A stretch of 52,939 nt of DNA from contig JASFMY010000034.1 in NCBI GenBank assembly GCA_050117315.1, positions 1 to 52,939 on the forward strand, read 5' to 3'. Positions 1 through 8,635 of this stretch are shown here, one piece after another. Under the pieces are notes generated by a model, which searched no databases, was not told the DNA's origin, and was given only the letters and a program-made list of their open reading frames with translations. The first letter of the stretch is position 1. The number at the start of each line of letters is the position of its first letter. A program made the translations under genes and the position numbers. The stretch is from JANQIV01 sp050117315 (GTDB lineage Bacteria; Bacteroidota; Ignavibacteria; Ignavibacteriales; Melioribacteraceae).

Positions 1-17
1 TTCTTTTTTCATTTTTT

Positions 18-60
18 GTCCTGTTTTTGGTTGACTTTTTTTGTCAACCTATTTCAGGAC
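18..60. repeat. nested inverted repeat (hairpin)
   Basis: Two nested inverted repeats are visible. The inner one is GGTTGAC (29-35) pairing with GTCAACC (43-49) across a T-rich loop. The outer one is GTCCTG (18-23) pairing with CAGGAC (55-60). It could be the 3' hairpin of a gene lying before the window, but the gene itself is not seen. Confidence 0.5.
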
Positions 61-83
61 TATACATCCATTTTTATAAATTA

Positions 84-180
84 GATTCCCGCTTAATACG
101 TGCGGGAATGACATAGTATAAGTTATTTTGTAGATTCCGGCTTAAAGCCTGCCCCGTAATGTATTAATACGGGGATTACC
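84..180. repeat. dispersed hairpin repeat, family C, copy 1
   Basis: Two successive hairpins: ATTCCCGC ... GCGGGAAT (about 86-110), then a longer ATTCCGG ... CCGGAA structure (about 133-178) enclosing CCCCGTA ... TACGGGG. The same order of an ATTCCCG hairpin followed by an ATTCCGG hairpin recurs in the opposite sense at 18504-18581, so this is a dispersed intergenic repeat and not a gene part. Confidence 0.6.
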
Positions 181-457
181 GGAAGACAATACAGAATTGA
201 CATGACACTACATGTAATCTGAATAAACGGAGAAAAAGAAAAATATTTAAGAAAGAGTATTGTCAATAATATAAGAATGAACTATTTTGTTACTCGATTA
301 TTATGCTATTTGAATTTAACGGCATCTTAGATACAAATAGTATAAGAATTTCCTCATTTTAGTAAGCAAATAATATACTTCCCTTTACTGTTAATAAGAT
401 TTATTGCTTGTAATATTAGGTAGAAATAACATTCTGTATTAGAACGCGGTTAAATAA

Positions 458-796
458 AAGTTCTTTATAGAACAACAAAGTTCAACTAAAAATATTGACT
501 CTATTTTCACTGTTAAAGAAAAGAACAAATTAATTTCAGATATCCAAGAATTGCTTAAGCAAGCAAATAGATTTACAGAAAATCGACAGATTGAGTTTGA
601 TATTACATCGTGGCAATATAACTGTTTACAATTACTTAATAGAATTGATTTGAAACTAACAACAACATACTCTTCTGATTTTGTAAAAACGAAGCACAAT
701 TTAACAAAGAGGGATACACAGTTGTTCTATCGTTCCGTAAAAGAAGGTATCAATGTTTTAAATAATGCTATATTTTATAGAAACAATGTTAATTAA
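458..796 (+). pseudogene. probable remnant of an unidentified protein gene
   Basis: An open frame runs from just after a stop at 455-457 to TAA at 794-796 (112 codons). Its composition is protein-like (mixed charged and hydrophobic, e.g. SDIQELLKQANRF and KEGINVLNNAIFYRN), but it has no ATG. The only usual alternative start is TTG at 551, in mid-sequence and without a Shine-Dalgarno site. The reading makes sense upstream of that TTG, which suggests the C-terminal part of a gene that lost its 5' end. I do not recognise the family. The flanking sequence (181-457 and 797-1038) holds no supported gene. Confidence 0.35.
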
Positions 797-1038
797 ATAG
801 ACATGTGTACAACCTCTTTAATAAGAAAAAATCAAGCATATCAAGCAAGGCGGGTAATAATAAAATTCTTAAAAAGAGTTATTTGACGTACCGAATAAAA
901 AAGAGCAAGTATAAAAACAGCTCAACGGATTGGGGGAAAAACATGATTAAAAAACAACATAGTGGAGACCAGAACCCACTTAAATAAACGGGGTGAAACC
1001 GAAAAGCCTTACGAGTAGGAAATTCAATAGGAGGTATT

Positions 1039-1500
1039 ATGAGTACAGTTCTAGGAAAAGATGAGCAAATAATTAAAGAAGCTTCATTTACAGCTAACTT
1101 AATTTTATTTTGGCTCAAAGCAAATTATATTTTAACCAACAAAAGAGTAACTGGTCACACACCAAACACTCTTTTCGGTCTAATTCCTTTAGGCCAAGCT
1201 CAAATTGCTCAACCATTAAAAACTATTGCTTCCGTATCAAGCTCAACGAAGTTTTCTATTTTGAGACTTATTATAGGAATCATTTTTTTAATAATAGGAT
1301 TCTCGATAATCGGCTCTTCATTTATAGTCGGTATAATTCTATTGCTTTTAGGAGCAATTAATATTCTTAATTGCTATACTGCTACATTTGTAATAACTAA
1401 TAATGCGGGGGAAAGTACGGGATATGAGATTTCTATTCTTGAGAAATCAAAAGTTGTAGAATTTATAAACGAGGTAAATACTGTTGTAGCCGAACTATGA
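1039..1500 (+). CDS. small membrane protein, PH-like domain split by a TM hairpin
   Basis: 153 aa. The first ~70 residues resemble bacterial PH-type (bPH_2-like) domains: an early 'DEQIIKEASF', then 'YILTNKRV', which is the usual second-strand motif, then 'PLKTIASVS'. Residues ~74-115 form two closely spaced hydrophobic helices. The remaining ~40 residues contain a strand/helix end (FVITNN ... ISILEKSKVVEFINEVN) that could complete the PH fold with its C-terminal helix. The start is secure: AGGAGGT lies just upstream of ATG. The gene is monocistronic, ending in a strong terminator. The family match is by motif style and the role is unknown. Confidence 0.75.
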   Translation: MSTVLGKDEQIIKEASFTANLILFWLKANYILTNKRVTGHTPNTLFGLIPLGQAQIAQPLKTIASVSSSTKFSILRLIIGIIFLIIGFSIIGSSFIVGIILLLLGAINILNCYTATFVITNNAGESTGYEISILEKSKVVEFINEVNTVVAEL

Positions 1501-1514
1501 TTTCTATTCAAATA

Positions 1515-1556
1515 ATATGAGGTCTCCTTTATTGAGTTGAGACCTCATATTTTAAT
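1515..1556 (+). terminator. rho-independent terminator after the PH-like gene
   Basis: A perfect 12-bp stem, ATATGAGGTCTC (1515-1526) with GAGACCTCATAT (1539-1550), has a 12-nt loop and is followed by TTTTAATATT. It lies 15 bp after the stop codon. Confidence 0.85.
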
Positions 1557-1677
1557 ATTAAGTTTCATCAATATGATACAAAACCGTATGGAATTGATTC
1601 TTTATTTAAGTATAAATTAATCATTCCACCTTGTGTATAGTTTTTCTAATAAAATGTATCCATGAATTTTTGTTTTA

Positions 1678-1793
1678 TATACGCAAGCCAAATTGGTTTT
1701 GGGATTTTGCCATAAAATCCTCTCTTTTTAAGAGAGGATTTAGGTGAGTTTTAAATAAAAACAAAATCCCAAAACCAATTTGCAATAAGTATA
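1678..1793. repeat. MITE-like palindromic element, family A, copy 1
   Basis: A ~116-bp element bounded by TATAC...GCCAAATTGG and its complement ...CCAATTTGC...GTATA. The arms extend inward through GGTTTTGGGAT / ATCCCAAAACC. The centre carries an AATCCTCTCTT / AAGAGAGGATT hairpin. Copies occur at 16585-16735 and 30373-30488 (opposite orientation). It has no coding capacity, so any movement would need a transposase in trans. The rest of the gap 1557-1995 holds only this element and the possible remnant at 1884-2000. Confidence 0.8.
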
Positions 1794-1883
1794 GAAGAAG
1801 AAAAGGGACTCAAACTAAACGGAATGAACACTTTAATTTTTTTGGTACATCCCTATCGGCTTAGCTTTATTCAATCAGATGAC

Positions 1884-2000
1884 TTAAAATTGGATATCCG
1901 TTATTGGTAAACCTTTGAACATAAATTTTATTCCTATTCCAGCATCTTGCCAGACAACAATGAAATTACAGGGTAAATCGCCGATACTGGAAGTATCATA
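1884..2000 (-). pseudogene. possible remnant of a secreted repeat protein
   Basis: On the minus strand, one frame downstream of the cyclase stop reads ...SSIGDLPCNFIVVWQDAGIG... and ends at TAA (1884-1886). 'NFIVVWQD' is the core of the 'GNFVVVWxD' repeat common in large secreted surface proteins of Ignavibacteria-type genomes. There is no start codon context, and only ~38 codons survive. I read it as decayed C-terminal sequence. The resemblance rests on a single short motif, so confidence is low. Confidence 0.22.
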
Positions 2001-3024
2001 TGCTTGATATACTATAAAGAAAATTATGATTTCTTTTTCCTTTTAATGTAACCTCTCCAATCGATTTTAATTTTATGTTTGCAGGTATCTCAATCATATC
2101 AATAACCTTTTTTGAGGCTAAGAATTTTTCATTAAGCTTGGTGCATTGTGATCTGATCCTTGCGGTAGTATTAACCACATCACCGCAAAAGACAAGTTCT
2201 TTTTTTATTTCACCTATTACCGAAACCATTATATCACCGCAATGTAAACCCGCCTTAAATTTTGGGACAACTCCGTATCTTTCTAAATAATAGCTTTCCC
2301 TTTTATGGATCAGTTCTTCAATTCGGTAAAAAAGCATTATACAATTTGAATCTTTCATCCCTTCTTTGAACGACCAAGTAAAAACAACTTCATCTCCAAC
2401 ATATTGATAAATATGTGCCGAGGATTCAAGAACCGGTTCACTTATGTCGTGATAAAAATCGTTTATCAAATAGAAGAAATTCTCTTTCCCTATTTGTTCA
2501 GCTAACTCGGTAGATGATATCAAATCCAAAAACATAAATATTCTGAACTCAATTTCCGGTTTTACGTATTTACCGTATCCGTGGAAATATAAAACATCTC
2601 TTTCTAGCAACTTTTCATCCTGGTTTAATACAATTATAAGATCATAGACTATGGCAGTGTAAATTATGCTGTTCAAAAATTCACCGTTAAATAAGAACTC
2701 GTAAAAGCGCGGTAACTTCATTATTCCAAGCAATACGGAAAAATAAAGAGACGATAAAATTAGTGATGCGGCAAAAGAAAGATATACAACAATTTTTATA
2801 ACAAAAATTAAATGCCATGAAAATTTTTTTAACCGGACAGCAAAAATAAATTCTTCGAATATTCCCACCGGCAGACCAAGGATAAAACTGCCGGGCAAAA
2901 CATATTTCAAGTGATCGAATTTACCTTTGCCGATTAGAAAAAGGATTGCTAAACTAATTGAGCATACAACCGAAATAAAAAGTACCCTCTTTATTTTCTT
3001 TATTTTAAAATATGTTAATAACAT
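1996..3024 (-). CDS. membrane-anchored class III adenylate/guanylate cyclase
   Basis: 342 aa. Residues ~1-135 carry about four hydrophobic segments, and ~158-340 form a class III cyclase catalytic domain. Metal-binding aspartates are visible: D167 in FLDLISST and D211 in YVGDEVVF. The transition-state pair N285 and R289 lies in GDVVNTTARIR, and the substrate-side segment is KAGLHCGDI. The site therefore looks complete; cAMP versus cGMP cannot be decided. It is the last gene of the TetR/RND operon, 6 bp after the barrel gene, which is an unusual place for a cyclase. A receptor for its product is not adjacent, but a CNBD channel lies at 14206-15477. Confidence 0.88.
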   Translation of the reverse strand: MLLTYFKIKKIKRVLFISVVCSISLAILFLIGKGKFDHLKYVLPGSFILGLPVGIFEEFIFAVRLKKFSWHLIFVIKIVVYLSFAASLILSSLYFSVLLGIMKLPRFYEFLFNGEFLNSIIYTAIVYDLIIVLNQDEKLLERDVLYFHGYGKYVKPEIEFRIFMFLDLISSTELAEQIGKENFFYLINDFYHDISEPVLESSAHIYQYVGDEVVFTWSFKEGMKDSNCIMLFYRIEELIHKRESYYLERYGVVPKFKAGLHCGDIMVSVIGEIKKELVFCGDVVNTTARIRSQCTKLNEKFLASKKVIDMIEIPANIKLKSIGEVTLKGKRNHNFLYSISSI

Positions 3025-3030
3025 TTTACC

Positions 3031-4221
3031 TTAAAAGTAAACTCTTACTCTTGCAAAACCGCCTTCGCCAAACTCTCCGAATTCTGTTTGGCTTTTGCCA
3101 AAAGGAATATAACCGACCAACGTTAAATCGGTATTGTTTGTTAAATTAATCTCCAGCCAAGGATATATCATTCCGCTTTTATCATTGATATTAATTAGCA
3201 CATAATTAGCCCAGGAAATTAGCTCGGTTACAGGATATTTGTTTCCGGCAAAGAGATAATCTTTTCCCAAGTTTATACCGGAAGGATTAATCAAACTCAT
3301 CCAATCTTCAAATGAATATTTTTTTTCATCCGTTTTGCCTAATCCATTTCTGTAATACTCTGCTATTAGGTAAAGTTCGCTTTCAAAAGTGTAATCGGCA
3401 CCAACCAAATACTGTCCGAAATCTTTTGATGATTCCATAAGATTATAAGCGACTTCAAACCATACCCCAACGCCAAACAATTGCCCTGAGAGATTACTTC
3501 CTATAAGTTTTCTTTTTTCTGTTTGGTCTCTGAATGTATAATAGTTCGTCTGGGTTTCTTCTTTTTCAACGTACATAGCGGCAACATCAAATCCGCTAAA
3601 GTGATCTTTAATTTTTACTGCTTTTGTAGATGCCTGCCAGTCTTCGCCGACTGTATATACAAGCTGAATTATTCCGCTCAGACTAAACGGTATTTCAACT
3701 TTAAGAGCATTCACTCCCGGTTTCTCGTAAGTCGGATCAAGAAAATCTTTGTCATTAAAAATATCAGTCGGGTTCCAAGTATAGCCGGAACCCCACGGCA
3801 ATTGTTGTTTCCCTATTCTTATGTTAACATAGCTCAAATAAAATGTTAAGTAGGCATTATCAAGAAAGTTTTCGTCTTTTTGTTCTTCCTCAAAAAAAGT
3901 TCTAAGCGTATCAATGCCTAAACCAATGTTTGAGGAATACCTTTTTATCACGTCGTTGGGGATAAAATCAAATGCAGTTAAATTTGTTTTACCGTGATAT
4001 GTTTTATAGATATAATTGCCGTTAAAGGTAATGTTGTCGTCTATATCGCTTGATAGGTCTATTCTAAGTTTATTATAATCATGCAGAGTTAATTTACTGT
4101 TTATCATCTGCGGATATAATTGATTTTCAAAGTAACCATCAAACTTTAGTTCTTGTGATTTGAGTGATACATTAATTACAATCAACAAACTGAACGATAC
4201 AATTAAATATTTATGAATCAT
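3031..4221 (-). CDS. outer-membrane beta-barrel of the RND export operon
   Basis: 396 aa. An N-terminal signal peptide (hydrophobic to about residue 22, ending near SLKSQ) precedes a long run of amphipathic strands with aromatic girdles and a C-terminal ...FARVRVYF, the usual aromatic end of an outer-membrane barrel. The 'IRIGKQQLPWGSGYTWNPTD' segment is the type seen in DUF1302-like and related porin-like proteins. DUF1302-type barrels commonly sit beside an MMPL/RND exporter and a LolA-like periplasmic protein, as here. Likely role (inference): the outer-membrane component for the exported or imported hydrophobic compound. Confidence 0.75.
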   Translation of the reverse strand: MIHKYLIVSFSLLIVINVSLKSQELKFDGYFENQLYPQMINSKLTLHDYNKLRIDLSSDIDDNITFNGNYIYKTYHGKTNLTAFDFIPNDVIKRYSSNIGLGIDTLRTFFEEEQKDENFLDNAYLTFYLSYVNIRIGKQQLPWGSGYTWNPTDIFNDKDFLDPTYEKPGVNALKVEIPFSLSGIIQLVYTVGEDWQASTKAVKIKDHFSGFDVAAMYVEKEETQTNYYTFRDQTEKRKLIGSNLSGQLFGVGVWFEVAYNLMESSKDFGQYLVGADYTFESELYLIAEYYRNGLGKTDEKKYSFEDWMSLINPSGINLGKDYLFAGNKYPVTELISWANYVLININDKSGMIYPWLEINLTNNTDLTLVGYIPFGKSQTEFGEFGEGGFARVRVYF

Positions 4222-4248
4222 TTTTTACTCCAAATAAAATTCATCTAC

Positions 4249-4998
4249 CTATCGCCTCTTTAGGTATGTTGTGGAAAATATTTCATCTTTCAGTTCTAAA
4301 TCGAATTCAATACTTTCTGTCTCCATTATGGTTTCCCCGCCTTCTTTGATATTTGTCATTACCATTTTATACGAGTACCAATGATTCTTTTCATATTCTA
4401 TTTCATAATTGATTAACCGTTTCAGCAATTGATCATCTTCATAGTAGTCTATTCTGTTTGTGTAGAATCTTTCTTTATCAGCCCATAAAATTATTTTTGA
4501 ATAATGGGGACCTGTTTCAGTTGGAATCATTTCAAACTTATAGCTTAGTCTTTCATTAACGATTTCTTCTCCCAGGAGTTTATATGTATAATCTTTTTCA
4601 TAATCAATTGAACTTAAGTCCTCGTATGAGAAATCACTCCCTTGCACTTTTTGTCTTTTTGCGTGGCTGGCAAGATGACGAACACGGTCGGTTTTGGGAG
4701 TATAAAACCAAATGTCATCCCCATCATTTAACATCAATATTTTGTCTCCTTTTACACGGCTTGGCTCGGTATAAATCATAAACTGTTTCCGATTTTCATC
4801 TTTAGTATATGATTCCATTTTTAGTATTCGTTCTTTCCCGCCGGAAGTAGTTATTACCTGTTTCACTATTCCTTTACTTGATGCTATTCTTTCCGTATCA
4901 TCAACTTTTTTAACTATTTCTTTTGGCGTTAACTCTTGTGAATAAATTGTAGACACCAAAAGCGTAACAAGAACCATTAGTTTAATATGCAGTTTCAT
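4249..4998 (-). CDS. LolA-like outer-membrane lipoprotein-sorting family protein
   Basis: 249 aa with a signal peptide (residues 1-20, ending SQE). The body reads as the COG2834/LolA-like fold: early 'TPKEIVKKVDDTERI', then 'RILKMESYTKD', 'MLNDGDDIWFYTP' and 'SDFSYEDLSSIDY', which are standard strand motifs of RND-associated LolA-like proteins. These proteins bind lipids or hydrophobic molecules in the periplasm. It sits between the RND exporter (12 bp) and the barrel (27 bp), so it probably carries the substrate between them. It is not the housekeeping LolA. Confidence 0.85.
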   Translation of the reverse strand: MKLHIKLMVLVTLLVSTIYSQELTPKEIVKKVDDTERIASSKGIVKQVITTSGGKERILKMESYTKDENRKQFMIYTEPSRVKGDKILMLNDGDDIWFYTPKTDRVRHLASHAKRQKVQGSDFSYEDLSSIDYEKDYTYKLLGEEIVNERLSYKFEMIPTETGPHYSKIILWADKERFYTNRIDYYEDDQLLKRLINYEIEYEKNHWYSYKMVMTNIKEGGETIMETESIEFDLELKDEIFSTTYLKRR

Positions 4999-5010
4999 TT
5001 TATTTTCCTT

Positions 5011-7719
5011 TTATTTATTCGATTTAATTTTCTTGCGGTTTTCGATAAGCCCGATAAGAGCAGGAAGAATGAGTAATGATGTAAGTAAGCAACTGCTGAC
5101 GCCTATAAATAATGCAGAGCCCATACTTCCTAATCCCCTGTAGGTTGCAAATATTAACGATCCGAATGCCAGCATAGTTGTTAGCGAAGTAAGAAGAACG
5201 GCTTTGCCTGTACTTTTGTATACAGTTTTTATACTGCCTAACCCTTCGATATCATATCTATGAAGTAAGTGTACGCCATAGTCAATTCCGATGCCGAGAA
5301 TAAGAGGGATGCCGATTACATTCATGATTGTTAACTTATGCCCGATTAAGTGCATTATTCCAACCATCCAGATAGCGCCGATAATTAGCGGAACCATTGC
5401 CATTAGAGTGAGACGTAAATTTTTATAATCGAAAAGGAGCAGAAAGAAAACAACAATTAAAGTGAGGGCTGCGGCTAATTGTCCGTCCTTACCTATAATT
5501 TCTATCAGCACGTAAAAGATTGAAGGCATCCCGGTCATTCTACTATCAATCTCGTTCATTCTTGTCGTAAATAATTTCAGAAATTGGAGGTCTTCCCAGA
5601 CTCCCTTTCTAGGATATATACTTACCAGATATTTTGAGCTGTCTTTGTTTGCAAAGCGATTATAAATATTTGCCGGCAAGTCGGTAATCTCTATCGGATT
5701 TAGTGTTGTCATTTGTAAAGCTTTCTGCCGAAGACTTGGTTCATAATCCTTAAGAAAAACATTTAGTCCTTTCCTGGCTTTCTGTTCATCTCTTTTTAAT
5801 TTTTGAACAAGTTTTTGAATTACAGTTTTATTGTTTTCATCCTCCAAATCACCGACAAGCTGTTTACATTTTTCATCAACTTTATCTTGCCCGCCGAGAT
5901 AAGCAAGCTGTGATAACTCAATTACGTTATCTTCAATTCTATAAAGCTGGTCATATACATTATCCAGATCACCTTCATTTATTTCTTGTACTTTTGTGTT
6001 GTTGGTTAGATAATTCTTTATCTCTTTTATAAAAGGAACTCGTTTTTCTACTTGTCTTGACGAAGGTACATATTCGGATATACTTGTTACCATACCAACT
6101 ATTTTGAGATCCTTAGCTTCTTCAGTTATCCGTCTCGACTCTCCAACTTTTGATGTTGTAACTACTGAAAAATCGGGAGTTATATTAAATTCATCCTCCA
6201 TTATGTGCTGAAGTTCTATTGATGTTAAACCTTCCGGTTCCATATTCAGATAGTTGTAATCGAACTTAATTTGGAAAGCCTCGTATAGAAGAAATGCTGT
6301 AATAATTATTCCCGCTATAAGTGAAATCCGATAATTTTTTGATACCGATGAAGCAATTTTTCCTAAGAAATGAAACTCTGTTGATCTTGCTGTGTATTTT
6401 TCTTTATTAAATTTAATCAACAGCTTGTCGCGTAAAGATAGTATAGCAGGGAGAACCACAATTGAAGACAACATACAAAATATAACGCCGCTGCCTGCTA
6501 CTATTCCCAGTTCCTTTATTCCGGCAGTACGCGAAACAGTTAATGTAAAAAAAGCAAGTGAAGTTGTAATTCCCCCGGTTATAATTCCATTGCCCGATTT
6601 CAATAAGGTTAATTCTAATGAATCTTTATTACTAAAACCGGCAGCACGGCTTTCCGTATAAACAGTTATAATGTGTATAGAGAAATCAATGCCGAGTCCT
6701 AATAGAATAACAACAAACATTGAAGTCATCATGTTTAGGCTGCCAAGAGTTAATGCTGCAAAACCTCCCGCCCAAACTACACCTACTATCAAAGCAATTC
6801 CGGCTAATAGAGGAGCGACCCACATTCTAAAAGAAACTACAAACAAAATAATTATTAAAACGAAGGCAACAATGGATGTCCAGTAGGCGTCTTCCTGCAT
6901 AGCGATTGTTTCGTCGCGGATTATTGCGGTTGTACCGGTAGTGCCGGCCAAAAGGGTAGGATAGTTTTGAACGGTTTTATCAATTAATTCGTTAACTTTA
7001 TTTTCAGCATCTACAACTTTATCAACTTCATTAATGGAAAAAGTAGGCTGTGCCATAATAAAAATCATGTCTTTATCCTGCGATATCATATACTCATCGC
7101 CTATTAAAAATCTATCCACGGCCTTTTGAGCTGTTTTAATATCTACCGAATCCGGATACTTAACATATTTATCAATTGTACTCAGCCAATATTGTATACC
7201 GTCCAAAAAACTTATCGCTTTATTTTCTTTTTCTTTATTCGATATACTTTTATCATCCGAGATGTAAGTTTTTTCGAAATTGTCATTTATATGTTCCAGC
7301 ATAGGAAGAAGACTGAGGTCACTAAAAATCTCTTTACTATTTTTAAGATTTTTTGCTTTCTCCAGCATAAACCCGTAGCGTTGGTAAAATTCCTTTTCAA
7401 GTTTATAGTCCACCCTTTTGATATACTCATCCATTAACTTAAGTTTTGGGACTAACTCATCTGCAAAGCTTTTTAATTCTTCTTCATCGCCGGTTGCCGC
7501 AACAACAATCATAGCTGCGGAACTAAAGTTGTCAATCACCTTATCAAATTCTTGAACCATCGAATGTTCTTCCGGCATAAGGTTTTTGAAATGCATCTTC
7601 ATTTTTAATTGGTCCATAAAAAAAGCGGCTGCCAAAGTAATGATAAGGGCAACTGAAACCATTAATACCGGATATTTATCGGCAGTGCTTGCTATACTTT
7701 TGAGAATCTTACTTTTCAT
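5011..7719 (-). CDS. MMPL/RND-family exporter (HAE3-like)
   Basis: 902 aa with the classic duplicated layout: a TM helix at ~16-35, a periplasmic domain to ~275, five TMs with 'LLGLGIDFSIHI' (~345), then another TM (~465), a second periplasmic domain and five TMs with 'ILGIGIDYGVHLLHRYD' (~820). The G-x-x-x-D-[FY] motif is the proton-relay element of the HAE3/MMPL branch. Members move lipids, hopanoids and other hydrophobic compounds. AAGGAGG lies 8 bp before the ATG. A TetR-type palindrome lies 30-43 bp upstream of the start, so the gene can be controlled separately from tetR. The substrate is unknown. Confidence 0.92.
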   Translation of the reverse strand: MKSKILKSIASTADKYPVLMVSVALIITLAAAFFMDQLKMKMHFKNLMPEEHSMVQEFDKVIDNFSSAAMIVVAATGDEEELKSFADELVPKLKLMDEYIKRVDYKLEKEFYQRYGFMLEKAKNLKNSKEIFSDLSLLPMLEHINDNFEKTYISDDKSISNKEKENKAISFLDGIQYWLSTIDKYVKYPDSVDIKTAQKAVDRFLIGDEYMISQDKDMIFIMAQPTFSINEVDKVVDAENKVNELIDKTVQNYPTLLAGTTGTTAIIRDETIAMQEDAYWTSIVAFVLIIILFVVSFRMWVAPLLAGIALIVGVVWAGGFAALTLGSLNMMTSMFVVILLGLGIDFSIHIITVYTESRAAGFSNKDSLELTLLKSGNGIITGGITTSLAFFTLTVSRTAGIKELGIVAGSGVIFCMLSSIVVLPAILSLRDKLLIKFNKEKYTARSTEFHFLGKIASSVSKNYRISLIAGIIITAFLLYEAFQIKFDYNYLNMEPEGLTSIELQHIMEDEFNITPDFSVVTTSKVGESRRITEEAKDLKIVGMVTSISEYVPSSRQVEKRVPFIKEIKNYLTNNTKVQEINEGDLDNVYDQLYRIEDNVIELSQLAYLGGQDKVDEKCKQLVGDLEDENNKTVIQKLVQKLKRDEQKARKGLNVFLKDYEPSLRQKALQMTTLNPIEITDLPANIYNRFANKDSSKYLVSIYPRKGVWEDLQFLKLFTTRMNEIDSRMTGMPSIFYVLIEIIGKDGQLAAALTLIVVFFLLLFDYKNLRLTLMAMVPLIIGAIWMVGIMHLIGHKLTIMNVIGIPLILGIGIDYGVHLLHRYDIEGLGSIKTVYKSTGKAVLLTSLTTMLAFGSLIFATYRGLGSMGSALFIGVSSCLLTSLLILPALIGLIENRKKIKSNK

Positions 7720-7746
7720 TTATTTATTCCTCCTTTACATCTAACA

Positions 7747-7764
7747 GAACCGGCTGGTCGGTCA
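7747..7764. promoter_or_regulatory. predicted TetR operator upstream of the RND gene
   Basis: ACCGGC-TG-GTCGGT (7749-7762) is a 6-2-6 palindrome with one mismatch. It matches the site at 8641-8654 (ACCGAC-CA-GTCGGT), including the flanking CA on the GTCGGT side. These are the only two copies I noticed, and both are upstream of genes of this operon. It lies between the tetR stop (7782) and the RND start (7719). Confidence 0.75.
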
Positions 7765-7781
7765 TTACCTTGATAAAAAAA

Positions 7782-8381
7782 TTATGGCTTTAATTCATTT
7801 AGAATAATGTTTTCGATTTCTACAATCATTTTACCTATTGAAAAATCCTTGTTATAAATCCATTGTAATAATAGTCCGTCAAAAACAGCTATCATAATTG
7901 CAGCATAATAATCAGCATTAACTTTTTTGAATGTTCTATCTTTTATTCCTTCTTGGATAATTGACTTAATAATTCTTTTAGAATCCTTATAAGTTTTTTT
8001 AAGCCCGGCATTCAACCTTTCTTTTTCTGCTCTAATGCCTTCAGCCCAAAAGTGAAAAGTAATTTCGGTTAAATAACTTTCCGCTTCCATCATTGAACCG
8101 ATAGTTTTTATTATTCTTTTAAGTTTTTGTTCAGGTTCAATATCCCACTTCGCAACTTGTTTAAGAAAATCAATATACTTAACCATTGAAAATTCAAAAG
8201 CAGTTTCGAATATTTCCTCTTTACTTGAGAAATATTCGTAAACAGTACCTTTGCCAACTCCAGCTGTGTCTGCTATATCAATTATTTTAGTATTTCTTAC
8301 TCCGTTCTTGGCGAATACCTTTATGGCTGCGTTAAGTATTATTTCTTTCTTTTCCGGTTTGTTTACTATTATTGGCGACAT
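7782..8381 (-). CDS. TetR/AcrR-family transcriptional regulator
   Basis: 199 aa. The N-terminal helix-turn-helix is clear: 'KKEIILNAAIKVFAKNG' followed by 'IADTAGVGKGTVYEYFSSKEE' (residues ~11-60), with the GVGKGTVY/YF recognition helix typical of TetR. The remainder is helical and ends 'GLLLQWIYNKDFSI', a TetR_C-type ligand domain. AAAGGGA precedes the ATG. It lies 23 bp after the 64-aa ORF and is followed by the RND gene. Two near-identical palindromes, one before the 64-aa ORF and one before the RND gene, are probably its binding sites, implying autoregulation and repression of the exporter until a ligand binds. Confidence 0.92.
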   Translation of the reverse strand: MSPIIVNKPEKKEIILNAAIKVFAKNGVRNTKIIDIADTAGVGKGTVYEYFSSKEEIFETAFEFSMVKYIDFLKQVAKWDIEPEQKLKRIIKTIGSMMEAESYLTEITFHFWAEGIRAEKERLNAGLKKTYKDSKRIIKSIIQEGIKDRTFKKVNADYYAAIMIAVFDGLLLQWIYNKDFSIGKMIVEIENIILNELKP

Positions 8382-8404
8382 ATTTATTCCCTTTATGAAT
8401 GAAT

Positions 8405-8599
8405 TTATACATTACAGTAATTCGAATATCTTTTTAATAGACGAATACTCTCCATCAAATCCATTAAATTTTCAGTAAACTGAGATAAAAATTTAATTGG
8501 ATAAAGATCATCAAATAATCTCTTTGCAAGAGAGTGAAACATTTCTACGCTTCGTGCTTTAGCTACTCCGTATGCAGTATTACTTATTTTGTAACCCAT
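8405..8599 (-). CDS. 64-aa protein of unknown function leading the tetR/RND operon
   Basis: 64 aa, helical and amphipathic (SLAKRLFDDLYPIKFLSQF; LMDLMESIRLLKRY), with no signal peptide or TM segment. Evidence that it is real: AAGGAAA 6 nt before the ATG, 23 bp to the co-directional tetR, and a TTGACA plus TetR palindrome just upstream of it. I do not recognise the family. As the first gene of an autoregulated operon it might modulate the regulator or simply be a co-transcribed small protein; nothing in the sequence decides this. Confidence 0.6.
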   Translation of the reverse strand: MGYKISNTAYGVAKARSVEMFHSLAKRLFDDLYPIKFLSQFTENLMDLMESIRLLKRYSNYCNV

Positions 8600-8635
8600 A
8601 ACATTTCCTTTTAAATAGAAAATAATTTATCAACA

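Noticed and set aside
805..987. 60-codon open frame starting at GTG
   Set aside because: Lys/Ser/Asn-rich, no ribosome site and no recognisable motif; not reported as a gene.
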